This document shows positions 32,505-44,879 of a DNA stretch of 64,000 nucleotides, piece by piece. Within the stretch, counting starts at the first letter, position 1. Each line of letters starts with the position of its first letter. The stretch is from Cymodocea nodosa (lineage: Eukaryota; Streptophyta; Magnoliopsida; Alismatales; Cymodoceaceae). The notes beneath the pieces are model-generated. The model searched no databases and was not told the DNA's origin. It saw only the letters and a list, made by a program, of their open reading frames with translations. The translations under genes were made by a program, and so were the position numbers. The DNA lies in the NCBI GenBank assembly GCA_036874045.1, contig CM072343.1:13846001-13910000 (forward strand), written 5' to 3'.

Positions 32505-32999
32505 GCGGGAAAGATTTTCTTGACAAAGTTTACAAATAACCTAAGTCCCCGTGTTATAAGTGTTTAAATAGGGTTTTTAGGCGTATAACTCAACGTGAAG
32601 ATAAGTCGGGTTTAGAAATAAAATAAATATTGAATAAAGTTTATTCAATCAAGGTACCCGAAATATTCAAGTATAACTCATTGAGTTAACTAACCTAACG
32701 AGTAAAACGCTGTCTAGAGGCAGTTTTACACGTTACCTTATCTAACATAACGTCTAGTTAGTATACTTAAACAAGTTTTGGATGCTTCCAACTAAAACGT
32801 TCTGAAAACAACACACATGCTAAAACTTAACATTATCTTGAGAACATAGTAAACTATTTGAACATTTTGTCCTTTGAATCTAAAATAGTTTATTTGTCTT
32901 TTTAAATTATTTCATCAAGATTTTAAGAGGACATTAAATCAAATTAACTAAAATTTGTATTTTAAATTATTTTAATCTTTTTTTTTTGACATTGTTAAT
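32505..32999 (-). other. CoA leader region before ORF3
   Basis: Non-coding. Near 32670-32705 it contains ACTCATTGAGTTAACTAACC and ACGAGT text, the same dyad vocabulary as the gypsy spacers and LTRs, so it may act as leader for ORF3. No promoter is proven. Confidence 0.4.
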
Positions 33000-34071
33000 G
33001 CTCCCCCTACAAATATACTTCAAATATATTCAATCAAAATACAAAATATATTTGTAGTGACAATAGATGTTAAGTATAACTATACTTTTACATTTTATTT
33101 TTAGAGACTTCCGTTATCCTGACATCATCAAAAATGATTTCCAAAATCAATTCCTACTGTATATGAATCAAAACACAACTTTCAACTCAATTCGATTAAT
33201 TCAAGGAGAATAAAAGAATGTATCTCAAATAAACGTTTTCAAAAGTACTAATGTTGATTCAATAAATCAGTAGTAATATTAGTATAAACTATATGCGATT
33301 CAAAGATATCTATAATTAATGAAACAACTTTTTCTTTTCAAAACAGTAAATATTGATAATTTTCTTTAAAAGTTAGTTTGAAAAGCTTGAATCATACAAG
33401 AGCTTTCTAATGTACCCGTGTAATGAGCTTTCAGTCAACAATCCCAGATCTAATCAGGACCTTAGGTTGCCAGATTTAAAGAATCCTTTTTCAGGACAAC
33501 AATCCTTACATACCTATTTGCTCAAGTACAAAAGGCTCGTGATCAAACTGATCAATAAACTCTCAAAGATTTTCACTTTGTAAGCACTTTTCATTTTAAG
33601 CACAGTATATATGTATTCCATTAATACAGATGCAATAAAACACAAATCTCATACAATTTTTACTGTTATGATTGTACTGAGAATATGAATCAGTTTCAAT
33701 AAGCTTATACTTTTGATTAACAGTTTAAGATGAGTTACATATAACTTATTCTACACGTTTAATCAATTAAGACAAATTTATGCATGATCATATGCATTTT
33801 CCTTGATTCAAAGAAAACATTTAATCAAAATTTCAAAATGTCAGAAGTATTTAATGTTTTTCATTTACACTTCCACTTAAAATCGTAAAAACCATTAAAA
33901 TTGATAAACTACTTAAAATCAATAAGATACTACTATGATTTTACAATAAATACATAGTATCTTAAGCAGCAGTTTAGATATTACTTTAGATATTTATAAT
34001 AAGTATATAATATCTATGAGGTGAACAACATCATCAATAATATTTATCTTTTTATGTGGAGTTTAAGCATT
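33000..34071 (-). repeat. CoA non-coding block homologous to the gypsy block
   Basis: Lies between pol and ORF3. It shares ordered landmarks with GyA 8365-9470 and GyB 48900-49990: gacattgtt, aagcttgaatcatacaaga with gctttctaatgtaccc (33388-33418), ttaggttgccagattt (33463-33478), caacaatccttacataccta (33498-33517), ttaatacagatgcaataaaa (33624-33643), and the ataagatactat...atagtatctta pair (33921-33963). A third polypurine-like run (TAGGGGGAG on the minus strand) is at 33001-33009. Confidence 0.75.
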
Positions 34072-35868
34072 TTACACATCACATAGCCTACAAATACCTA
34101 AATTTAATCTAATGTTGCATAATGTATTTTCGTCTAGAGGTTTTGTAAATATATCAGCTAATTGATTTTTACTAGACACAAATTCTAATTTAATTTTTCT
34201 TTTAATTACGTTATCTCTTTGAAAATGATGTCTAACCTCTATATGTTTTGCTCTTGAATGTAATACAGGATTTTTGGAAAGATTTATCGCAGAACTACTA
34301 TCACAATAAATCTCAGTTGTATCATAAGATAATCCAAAATCTTCTAAAGTTTGCCTTATTCACAGAATCTGAGTGCAACACAGTGCAGCAGCAACATATT
34401 CAGCTTCTATAGTAGAAAGTGCTACACAGTTTTGCTTTTTACTAAACCATGACACCAAATTATTTCCTAATAATTGACATGTGCCACAGGTACTCTTTCT
34501 ATCAGATTTAGATCCTGCATAATCAGCATCAGTATATCCTATAAGATCTATTGAACTATCCTTAGAATAATACAGTCCGAAATTTTTAGTTCCTTGTATA
34601 TATCTAAATATTCTTTTAACTGCAATTAAGTGTGATTCTTTAGGATTAGATTGAAATCTAGCACAAACACACACAGCAAACATAATATCAGGTCTACTAG
34701 TAGTTAAATAAAGTAAAGAACCAATCATACTTCTGTATTTTCTTTGATCTATAGATTTTCCTATGTCATCAATATCTAACTTTAAAGTAGTACTCATAGG
34801 AGTTCCTTGAATCCTTGTATTATTAAAATTAAATTTCTTAAGCATTTCATCTGCATATTTTTCCTGATTTAAAAATATACCTTTATCCATTTGCTTAATT
34901 TGAAGTCCTAGAAAATATGAAAGTTCTCCTATCATACTCATTTCAAACTGATTAGTCATCTCTTCAGAGAATATTTCTATCAACTTATCAGAGGTTGCTC
35001 CAAAGATTATATCATCCACGTATATTAGAACAACAATCTGATATTTACCATCTCTCTTAATAAATAGAGTATGATCCACTTTCCCCATGATATAGCCTTT
35101 TTCTATTAAAAAAGTAGACAATCTTTCATACCATGATCTAGGTGCTTGCTTCAAACCATATAAGGCTTTCTTCAATTTATACACAAAGTCAGGATTTTTA
35201 ATATCTTCAAATCCAGGTGGTTGTTTTACATAGACTTCTTCATTAATTAAACCATTTAGAAATGCACTCTTTACATCCATTTGATATAATTTAAAATCTA
35301 TATAACAAGCATAGGCCAATAATATTCTAATACTTTCTAACCTAGCCACAGGAGCAAATGTTTCATCATAATCTAATCCTTCTTCCTGTGTATACCCTTG
35401 TGCAACTAATCTAGCTTTATTCCTTATAATTTGACTAGTTTCGTTAGTTTTGTTTCTAAAGATCCACTTTGTACCTATTATGGACTGATTTTCTAGTGGA
35501 GAGACTAATTCCCATACATCATTTCTGTTGAATTGATTTAGTTCTTCTTGCATTGCCACTATCCAATTTTCATCAGATAATGCTTCTTGTATATTCCTTG
35601 GTTCCACCATAGAAACAAACATACACATACTATTTAAATTTACTGAAGCTCTAGTTTTAACTCCCTCATTAATATTACCAATGACTTGAGTAATGGGATG
35701 TGATGAAGAATAACGCCAATTTCTCTGATTTTCCTCAATATTCTCATCAACATCTGAAAGTCCATCACTTTCATCATTAGTTTGATCATTTAAGTTCATA
35801 TTTTTGATTTTCTCAGATAAATCATCAATCTCTCTATTGATCTCTAACTCATTTGGAAAATTGATCAT
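34072..35868 (-). pseudogene. CoA reverse transcriptase and RNase H
   Basis: Ty1/copia [73 protein letters not shown] with the first catalytic Asp, [14 protein letters not shown], and the active site [11 protein letters not shown]. RNase H follows: [36 protein letters not shown], then after a Trp-to-stop change at 34360 the words IYCDSSSAI, RAKHIEVRHHF and LADIFTKPL, ending at 34072. The frame is open from 35868 to 34360, so this is the best kept part of pol. It joins integrase across a frameshift near 36018. Confidence 0.95.
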
Positions 35869-35996
35869 GTCATCATTATCAGCTTTAGATTGAGATTCTC
35901 TAAGAGAATTTTCATTGAAGCTTACATGGAGGGTTTCTTCAATAGTCCTAGAAGTTTTGTTATATACTCTATACGCTTTACTTCTAGTAGAGTAAC

Positions 35997-36850
35997 CTAC
36001 AAAAATTCCTTCATCCGATTGGCTTGAAATTTATCCCTTTTATCCTTAGTATTAAGAATAAAACACTTGCAGCCAAATGGTTTCATATAGGAAATTGTTG
36101 GAACCCTATTAAACATAATTTCAAAAGGAGTTTTATTAATATGAGGTCTTAAATGACTTCTGTTAATAACATAACAAGCTGTATTTACTACTTCAGCCCA
36201 AAGATTTTGAGGTAACTTATGTTCATTCAACATAGTTCTGGCCATTTCTTGAAGTGATCTATTCTTTCTCTCAACAACACCATTTTGACATGGTGCTCTT
36301 GGAAAAGAAAATCTATGATTAATGCCATGCTCATTACAATAGTTATCCATTTGATCATTATCAAATTCAGTTCCATGATCACTCCTAAGTTTTTGAATAG
36401 AGACACTTTGCTCATTTTGAACAAAATTGCAAAACATTTTAAATTTTTCAAAAACTTCTGTCTTAGATGCTAGAAAATATACTAAAGTGTATCTAGAGAA
36501 GTCATCTACTAAAACAAATACATACCGTTTACCACCAAGACTCATGATTCTTGTTGGTCCAAATAGATCCATATGTATAAGTTCTAAGACTCTCTTGCTT
36601 GAAATATCAGTTTTGGATTTAAAAGAGTTTTTGTGAAGTTTACCTAACTCACATGCATCACACATAAAGTTCTTTGAGTATTTAATCTTTGGTAAACCTC
36701 TCACTAAATGTTTTCTAGATAGTTTATGTAACAGTTTCATATTTATATGCCCAATCCTTCTATGCCACAGATATGCATCACTAGTTTCAGTTAGCAAACA
36801 TGAATTTAAATCAACTGCACCAGAAGGTAAAGATAAAATACATACAGAAC
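35997..36850 (-). pseudogene. CoA integrase
   Basis: The pre-integrase region (YLWHRRIGHIN) and zinc-binding CDACELGKLH are followed by the DDE core: LIHMDLFGPTRI, KLRSDHGTEFDND and CQNGVVERKNRSLQEMA. Then LWAEVVNTACYVINR and PFGCKCFILN. Integrase upstream of RT is diagnostic of Ty1/copia. A single-base frameshift near 36018, just after KDKRDKFQA, disconnects it from RT. Confidence 0.93.
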
Positions 36851-37451
36851 CTTTTCTTTTAGCAATAAACTAAATTCCATCTTTATTTTTATCAATTATT
36901 TTGCATACATTATCTTCAAACACTACATAATATCCATTTTCAGTTAGTTTTATGACACTCAGCAAATTAAATCCTAGGTTTTCTACATATAGTACATTCT
37001 AAATAACACAAGTAGGAGTTATTTGAACATTGCCCATACCTATGATTTTATCTTTGCTTTTGTTTCCAAATGTTACACTTCCTTTCATGGTATTTGTAAA
37101 ATTTTGTAATAGACTTTTTTGTCCGGTCATGTGACTTGACGCTCCACTGTCCAAGATCCATTTTGATGTTGTTTCCTCCTGCAACACAAATTAAGAAAAA
37201 CTTTTTCTTGGTACCCAATGTTGTTGAGGACCAAGTTCATTAAATGCATATTTCTTCTTTTTGTTTAAAAATAGTTTAACATTAACATTTATATTCTTAT
37301 TAGTTGTAAGTACTATTGATTTATCATTAGCTTCATACTCACATATAGCATTATTGCTTTTGCAATCATTCTTTTTGTTTTCAGATGTAGTATAATCAAG
37401 ACCAAACATATTTTTATCAGATGTTAATTTATTTTGGTCATGCTTATGCAT
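36851..37451 (-). pseudogene. CoA protease region
   Basis: WILDSGASSHMTGQKSLL at about 37100-37160 holds the DSG active site of copia retropepsins. The frame is interrupted by a stop at 37191 just before QEETTSKWILD, at 36999 after TPTCVI, and near 36870. Upstream text 37451-37191 (LDYTTSENKKNDCK and NELGPQQHWVPRK) is the Gag-protease linker. Confidence 0.85.
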
Positions 37452-38249
37452 TTCTGTAAGTTCATACCAAGATTTTGTACTTGTATTAACACTTTCCGTA
37501 CATACAAAATCTTTTTCTGCACAAGAATTTTTTGTTTTATCACATGCAGAATAAGTAATTGGTCTAATACCAGTGTATTGAATTACATGCTCAGGTTTCT
37601 GAATTTTTAGTTTACTACAATTGTCTGAAATTTTAGAAACATTAGAAATTGAATTTCCTGAACAAGAAACAAGATTTTTAGAATAGTCATATTAGAAGTA
37701 CAATTTGACAAATCACATTGATTTATATTATTACTGCATGATTGATCCCTTGAAGTATCTACTTCTACATATTTATTACCTTGTTTCATAATAAAAGGAA
37801 TTTTAGTCTTAGATTTACTTGAACTGCAACTAATAAATCCTTTATTGGCTTGAGATTCAGGATATTCAAGATAATCAAATCCTAAGCCAAATTTATAAGA
37901 CACCGCAGGGGTACTAGTTAGTTTGTCTAACTTAGTTTGACTTAAATTCCATTTCTAAAAGGTAGAATTTAAATCTTGCTCTCTTAGTTTTAATTTATCT
38001 ACTTCTAATTCAAGTTCGTTTATATTGTTTCTCAACATTTCATTTTCAGATTCTATCTTTAATTTTTTACCATTTATATTCTGTATTTGTTCATGCAAGA
38101 TACATTCATTAAATCTAAATTTTTACAAATCTCTAGCATGATTTTCATTATCACATTTAAACTTTTCTAAAGTAGTAGACAGGAAACAATTTTCTTCTTC
38201 CATAATGGATGAAGATTTTCTAATATTCTTATTTTCCAGTTTACATACT
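37452..38249 (-). pseudogene. CoA gag C-terminal coiled-coil and linker
   Basis: Decayed frames corresponding to CoB 63015-64000. Motifs: an NELELEVDKLKLREQDL-type heptad segment near 38020, and SYKFGLGFDYLEYPESQANK (frame 37903-37607). CoA has lost about 10 nt near 37690 relative to CoB, shifting the frame. This long charged linker between the knuckle and protease is typical of SIRE-type elements. Confidence 0.7.
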
Positions 38250-39443
38250 TTAAGTTTTTGTAATAATGCATGATAAGCACATAATTAATTCATCAAAGTT
38301 GAAATCTGAATGACTTTCAGGATCAGATATTACCTCAGACTCATCTGCCATGAAGCACACATGAGCAACGTCTTCTAACTCTTGTTCTCCTTCTGAATGT
38401 GAAGATTTTGATGCTGATTCCTTAGATTCAGACTCTTCAGACGTGTCATCCCAAGTGACCTTCAAAGCCTTTTTCTTGTAAAACTTTTTTTGAGTTTTCT
38501 GAGCCGTCTTCTTCTGATTTGTCCTACTTTGCTTTTCATTTTTCCTCATAGGAAAATCTGGAGAAAGATGTCTAGGTTTCTTACAGTTGTAACATACATA
38601 CTTTCTGGATGAAGAATTCTTGTTATTCAATGATTTTGACGTTGAGGGTTTATCATTTTTGTTCCTTTGATGTTTCCTAGCTTTCCATGCTTTCTTGAAT
38701 TTCCTAGTTAGCAAAATCAAATCCTTGTCAGAATCAGTAGATATATCAGAATTTGAATTAATTTCGAAGGCTATTTCTTTCTTCATTTTTAGTTTGTAGT
38801 GACTTAGTGATTCATTTAATTGAACTTCATAAGTTGTTAAATTTCCTATAAGTTCATTCATAGAATAAACATTTAAATCTCGTGATTCCTCAATTGATGT
38901 TACTTTCTGAGACCATTTAGAACTTAGGGATCTTAGAATTTTCCTCACCAAATCCTTTTGTTCAAAATTCTTTCCTAAACATTTTAAAGAGTTTATGATA
39001 TCAAGAAATCTGGAAAACATCTCAGAAATATTTTCGTCTTCATGCATCTTAAAGAGTTCATACTTATGAATCAACATGTTTATTTTTGTCTCTTTAACTT
39101 GAGAAGTACCTTCATGTGAAACTTCTAATGCATGCTACACCTCATAAGCAGATTTATATGCCGACACTTTACTGAACTGTTCATAACTCAATGCACAAAA
39201 TAAAATATTTAAGCCCTTAGCATTCAGAGTTTCATTTTCTTTTTCAGTAATTATCCAAGTATTATAAGGAGTAGTTAACGAAGTATATGGTTTAGAAATC
39301 ATGAACCACAACTTATGATCTATACATTGAAGAAAAACAGTCATCCTATATTTCCAATATTCAAAATGTATTCCATCAAATAAAGGAGGACGATTAAGAT
39401 TTTGGCCTTCATATAAAGAAAAATTACCATTTTCAGTAGCCAT
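38250..39443 (-). pseudogene. CoA Gag
   Basis: Starts MATENGNFSLYEGQNLNRPP, then FDGIHFEYWKYRMTVFL (the DUF4219/UBN2-type start of copia Gag), ENISEMFSRFLDIINSL and KILRSLSSKW. The Zn knuckle is CYNCKKPRHLSPDF, where the fourth ligand Cys is Phe; CoB keeps Cys there. A Trp codon has become TAG at 39135-39137. The product would bind RNA and form the particle; this copy is inactive. Confidence 0.9.
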
Positions 39444-39629
39444 TTTACCTTAGATTTTTCAACCTATTTGATTTTAAACAGTCTAAAAACTTTAAAATAA
39501 CTTGAGCCTTAAATCAATAGAGTTAAACGTATGCTCAGATATTAATTTCTATTTAAAAACAAGGAAGGTAGAATAAGCAATGATATTAAATAAGTTGGTA
39601 TCGATTTTATATCAAGGATTATTAACGAT

Positions 39630-39641
39630 GCTCTGATACCA
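39630..39641 (-). other. CoA primer-binding site (initiator tRNA-Met)
   Basis: TGGTATCAGAGC on the element strand, two bases inside the LTR. It is a perfect match to the common copia primer site. Confidence 0.95.
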
Positions 39642-39643
39642 CT

Positions 39644-41254
39644 TGTAGGATCATATGGCTACACAAGAGGGGGGTGAATTGTGTATTTTTAATATTTTCT
39701 GAAATATAATTGAAACTTTAAAACTCAAAAACAAGTTGAGACATTGTTTTCATAAAATCATTTTTATTCAAGGTTTCAATTACAATATACAATTCAATTC
39801 TCCTCAGAAATTGTAGATGCAATTATATTTCGATACCATGTATCATCTAAACAATTTCATAACTACAAACAGAGAAAACTAATTTGCGGAATTTAAAACT
39901 TTTCTCCCTGTTTGAGATCTTTCTTCTTCTTCTTTTTCTTCTTCAGCAATTCTTTAGTGATGAATATCTTGTCTTTTCAAGCTTCACCGAATTTGCTTTC
40001 TTCTGATACTTCAAATCTTCAGTGACGAAAATCTTACCTTTTTATGCTTCACTGAACTTTCTTCCACTTGAGAGATTTTCCCCGAGAAGGTGTTTTTCAT
40101 CCCTGAAAAAGATTTTTCTTTTGGTGTGCAGGGATGGTTTGATCCTTGAAAAGATTTTTCTTTTTGTGTGCAAGGATAAATTGATCAACGAGAATTCTAT
40201 GCCTTTTATATTGTATCTTCATTTCATGCTTATCCTTCATGTTTAACCACCACCAGTTTTCCACTTCTCCACGTCTTTTCTTTTTCCTTCATCGAAACAC
40301 ACGTTCTAACCCACGTTTATATTTCGAATTTTCTTTAATCATCAGTCCTGGATCTCTGAAAAATTTCCTGCAAATTAAACTTTCTCGTCCAAAAGTTTTT
40401 CATCAGTGTGATAAGAAGTCATTACTTTAATGTTAACTAAACGAGTAACACAAGTATATATATAACTTAACGTTTCTAACTTAATGAGTTCCTCATGTGC
40501 CATTTCACGTGACAAGTACTGTCGCTAACTCAACGAACCATCTCCGTGGTGTTATGATATCTCAACGAACCATCTCCGTTGTGTTATGATAACTCAACGA
40601 ACCATCTCCGTTGTGTTATGATAACTCAATGAACCAGTAATAAACAAATGTTTTTATAATAAGAATTTTACCACGTGCAAAAATAATAACTTAAGTTTAT
40701 AACGCTAACCTAACGTGTTGCCTTAGTGTTCAATATAGCAACTCAACGCATTTAGTTATGTTAACTTAACGAGTTAAACATGTGCACCTCACGTGATACA
40801 ATACAACATTCGTAACTTATAATTTCACCACGTGTATAACACTAACTTAACGAGTTCGTCTCTTCTTTTACTCACTAACTTAACGAGTTATCATGTGACC
40901 TATTTTAACCTTTAAGCCTCTAACTTAACAAGTTCTCACGTGACCTCTATACAAACAAAACTCTAACTTAACGAGTTGTCTAAACGTGCACTGTTCATGA
41001 TACAGAAGATATAACATTAAAACATATCATGCTTTTCAATAAAAGCACATGTTAACTTAACGTTTAGCTAAATGAGAAATTAATGCAACGAAACGACTAG
41101 TTATTAACTTCAGATTCAATACAGACAAGTATTTATATGAGTAAGCTTTTTCTGTATTAATTGATGATTTTAATTTCTTTTCACAAGCAATAGTAATTGA
41201 GCAAATATGATTATTTTCATTCAGCACACATCATCAAAACAAAAATACTCAACA
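39644..41254 (-). repeat. CoA 5' LTR
   Basis: A 1611-bp partner of 28103-29715, with the same ends and the same 32-bp tandem array (units at 40530, 40562, 40594 and 40626). Differences between the two LTRs are few and mostly transitions. Confidence 0.93.
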
Positions 41255-42916
41255 CATCACTTAAGAGAAAGCAACACACAATAATTATTACACTACAAAA
41301 ATAGAAAATAAAATTACACTACATCAAACTACTAATTCTACTACAAAACTAGCATACATGGACTTAAAACCATACATCTACATCCATGTATGCTCTAATC
41401 TACTAAGTACAAGCTATATACAATTAAAACCAAGTAAATCAAGAGGTTAGAGTTAAGTAACAAACGTCTAAACTATGTTAGAGTTAGAGGAACAAACATT
41501 GAGCAAAATCCATACAAAGAAACATAAAATCAAACACATAGAAGGCAAAAACTCAAACTAAGCTTAGAATTGAAATACATTGAAACTAACACAAGAATTC
41601 AACAATAAACTAAAGGGAAATCACGTGGACAACACAAACAACAACAATTAACAAACATATACTACTGAAATTGAAATTACAACTCCATCTCCACTCAAAT
41701 GTCTACTCCTATTACCTTAAGATTACACCTCCAATGGCTTGAGCACAAGGGACGTCACCTCCTTGCTTCACACCACTTGAGATGGCTACCTTCTCCAACA
41801 ATTCTCCACATCCAAAGCTGCTTGTTCCCTCCATGGATTAGAGGTCCAATGCCGAAGGGAATACAACAACGTGTAGAACAATTGAAGAGCTCTCTTGGAT
41901 GCAAGTTTCCACACCTTCAAGTGTATCTCCAATGGAGCTTCATCCACAGATTCAGCACCAACAAGAGGGGATTTGCAGCAGCAATTCACCTCCTCTAGAT
42001 GTAGAATGCCGGATGAAGTTTTGGAGAAGACAAGAAGAAGAAGAACCTTACCTCCAAGAGACATTTGGAGGAGAAGACACCAAGAGGGGAGCTCCTTCAC
42101 CTCCTTGCTTGGAGCACCAAGGGGCATTCCGAATTTTGGAGTTGGAGAGCGGAGAAAACTTGTGGGATACAAGGCCTATTTATAGAGATTTTGATCATCA
42201 AGGATTGATGATACCAAGGCTTGATCCAAGGGCCAACATTCACCTATAACAAATTCCATTTAACTCATGCATGTAATGTTAGTAATACATGCCAAAAATA
42301 ACTCTAGTTATGAACTTGAAATATATTTATTTCTAAGGTATGTAACATTCATTTTAACATGTTTACAAATGTGGAATAGAATTTCATTCATGAATGAATC
42401 AATTAGTAACATGTATTTAAAATTATTCATAACCAATGTCACATTATTACATTTAATGTCCACAAGTTCATAACCATAGTGTGTAAAATATATGTGGCCA
42501 TATCAAATTATTTCAATACCTTGATGACCTTTAAAATCTCTTTCTTGGCCTAAGAATTATTAAATCATACATTCAAGCATATGAACATCTAGTATGTTTC
42601 GTGAAAATTGCATTAAAGGCGTGCATTTGTGCACATATTCATGCAATGTCATAAAAATGTGATTAACATGTATTTTCTTGTATAAGTGCATATAACTTGA
42701 GTTTCAAGACATAGAATGCATGAATTATCATTTAAAAATGTGCACAAATATCATCTATACATTGCACGTCCTCAAACCACTTCCAAGATGCACAAATTTG
42801 TTGGCTGTCCTCTTCAACTTTGATGCTTCCTAATTACCTCACCTTGAAGATCACATCTTAAGCTCTTCCAATGCTGTCACATGTGCCTTCAATACCACCA
42901 AATTCACCCATGGAGA

Positions 42917-44879
42917 TGTTAGGAATGTATGGCTTCACCAGAGGAGGGGTGAATGGTGATCAGTGAGTAATTAAAACTTTTTACTAACTTTTCTAACTAA
43001 TTTGATTAATCAGTTTGCACAAGTACTAAACAAAAATACCAAACATGCATAGTGGAAATAAAAGTAAGATACACAAGGGAATTTTAGGTGATTCACCAAC
43101 TTGGCTAGTCCACCCCCAAGGGTCACTTGGGCTTCACTAAGTATCTCAACACTTACACACTTGCTTTCAGGTCGAAGCAAGAACCAACCACACAGAAGTT
43201 TTCAGGTATAAACTCTAGAAAACCAACACTCAGAAGTTTTCAGGTATAAACTCCAGAAAACCAACCTCTTGAGTTTTCAGGTTGAAACTCAAACCAACAA
43301 CTGAATGAAGCCTTAAGGTTGAAGCCACGAACCAAATGATCCTTCTTGGATCAGACATTCAGCACATGGAGAGCTTTAAGAATCTTCTTGTAAATCCAGC
43401 TTTCAATCGATTCTTTGTTGAACTGAATTTGAGCTTTCTTCTATATCAGTAATTGATATGCAATGCATACTGTATTTCTGTATATAATTATATCTGTAAT
43501 CTCACATCTCAGCTCTTACTGAATATTGAATGATTTGACTGTATATATGCTTGAATATCCAACGATCATATTTTCTCCTCAACGGATTTATTCTACTATA
43601 CTTGCTAAATAATCAAACCTAAATATGGTAAGTTACCATTTTGTCTGATGTTCAATAAGTAACCTTTCGATTTCCTTTAACTTTCAGATGGTTATATGAA
43701 TAACTCATCGAAGAGCATCCATAACTTACCAATTCTTCACTTACATCCTGTTATCTATGTCACGTGAGGATTTTAAGTTGCTCATGTGAAATGTCAAGTA
43801 ATTGGAGACTTGTAGTTTTAACTCACCAAAAAAACTCTTGACTTTCGGATAGTTAACTATAGTAACTCTCTGATTTTTCTTTTAAACTTCTGACTACTAT
43901 CTCTTTAATTCTACATGTGCATAAAAGAATAACTTAAGTTTCGGATAGTTAAAAATGTAACTCACTAAAACTTCCTGCTTTTCGGATAGTTAGCTTTCTA
44001 ACTCTCTGAAAACTTATTTGAGCTTCTATCTAGATTTCTGCACATGGGAAATTCAGTGACTTAAGTTTCGGATAGTTAAACTGTAACTCACTGAAACTGT
44101 TTTTCAATTTCAGATGGTTATCTAACTCTCCAATTTTTCCTTTTAAGCTTTTAACTACCGTCTTCTCCATTCTACACGTGTGTAATAGGATAACTTAAGT
44201 TTTGAAAAGTTACACCTGTAACTCACCGAAAAAGTCAGATAGTTATCTTCCTAACTCTCCTAAAAATCCTTTAAGCTTCTGTTCTGGAATTCTGCATGTG
44301 GTAAATTGAATGACTTAAGTTTCAGATAGTTATACTTGTAACTCACTGAAAAAGTCGGATAGTTATCTTTCTAACTCTCCAAAAAGTCCTTTAAGCTTTT
44401 GTTCTGGAATTCTGCACGTGGTAAATTGAATGACTTAAGTTTTGGATAGTTATACCTGTAACTCACCGAAAAAGTCAGATAGTTATCTTTCTAACTCTCC
44501 AAAAAGTCTTTTAAGCTTTCAGATAGTTAACTCCTTAACTTTCCGATCATTCAAACTTTCTTAACTGTCCGATCATTTAACTCTTCGAAAAAGTCGGATA
44601 GATATCTTTCTAACTGTCTGATCATTTAACTCTCCAAAAAAGTCAGATAGATATCTTTCTAACTGTCCGATAGTATTGCTGCTGCTGTAGACTTGCTCTT
44701 CAGATACTTTGATCTGTACCTGTCTGATTTTCTGTAGCAACACATTCTGGGATTAACTGCAACTTGTTTGCTGGTAAGAATTGTCTGTCTTCTAATCTTT
44801 TGCTGCACTGACTTATCTGTGAAATACAATATGTTTCCTTACATAGGTTTTGCATTATCAAAATACTCAGGTTCTAACA
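42917..44879 (-). mobile_element. solo SIRE-type LTR with about 120-bp tandem repeats
   Basis: This 1963-bp LTR has plus-strand ends TGTTAGGAATG and GGTTCTAACA, with perfect GGAGA duplications (42912-42916 and 44880-44884). Its inner end (GGCTTCACCAGAGGAGGGGTGA) resembles the CoA LTR end. From 43840 to 44660 it consists of degenerate repeats of acttaagtttcggatagtta plus taactcaccgaa; two units starting at 44281 and 44401 are exactly 120 bp apart and nearly identical. Confidence 0.9.

Larger units (their letters stand above)
28103..41254 (-). mobile_element. CoA: SIRE-type Ty1/copia retrotransposon with ORF3
   Basis: A complete 13.15-kb element on the minus strand with near-identical LTRs of 1613 and 1611 bp and perfect CATCA duplications (28098-28102 and 41255-41259). 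The primer site is complementary to initiator tRNA-Met. Order in transcription: gag, protease, integrase, RT, RNase H (integrase before RT, so Ty1/copia), a 1-kb non-coding block, ORF3, polypurine tract, LTR. The long element and the extra ORF after pol are the SIRE-lineage pattern. LTRs differ at only a few sites per hundred by eye, so it is much younger than GyA. Gag and pol still carry stops and frameshifts. Confidence 0.93.

Noticed and set aside
41699-42249. Overlapping open frames of 96-128 codons on both strands
   Set aside because: They lie inside the Tat-like LTR, overlap one another on both strands and show no motif; treated as chance frames in less AT-rich LTR text.
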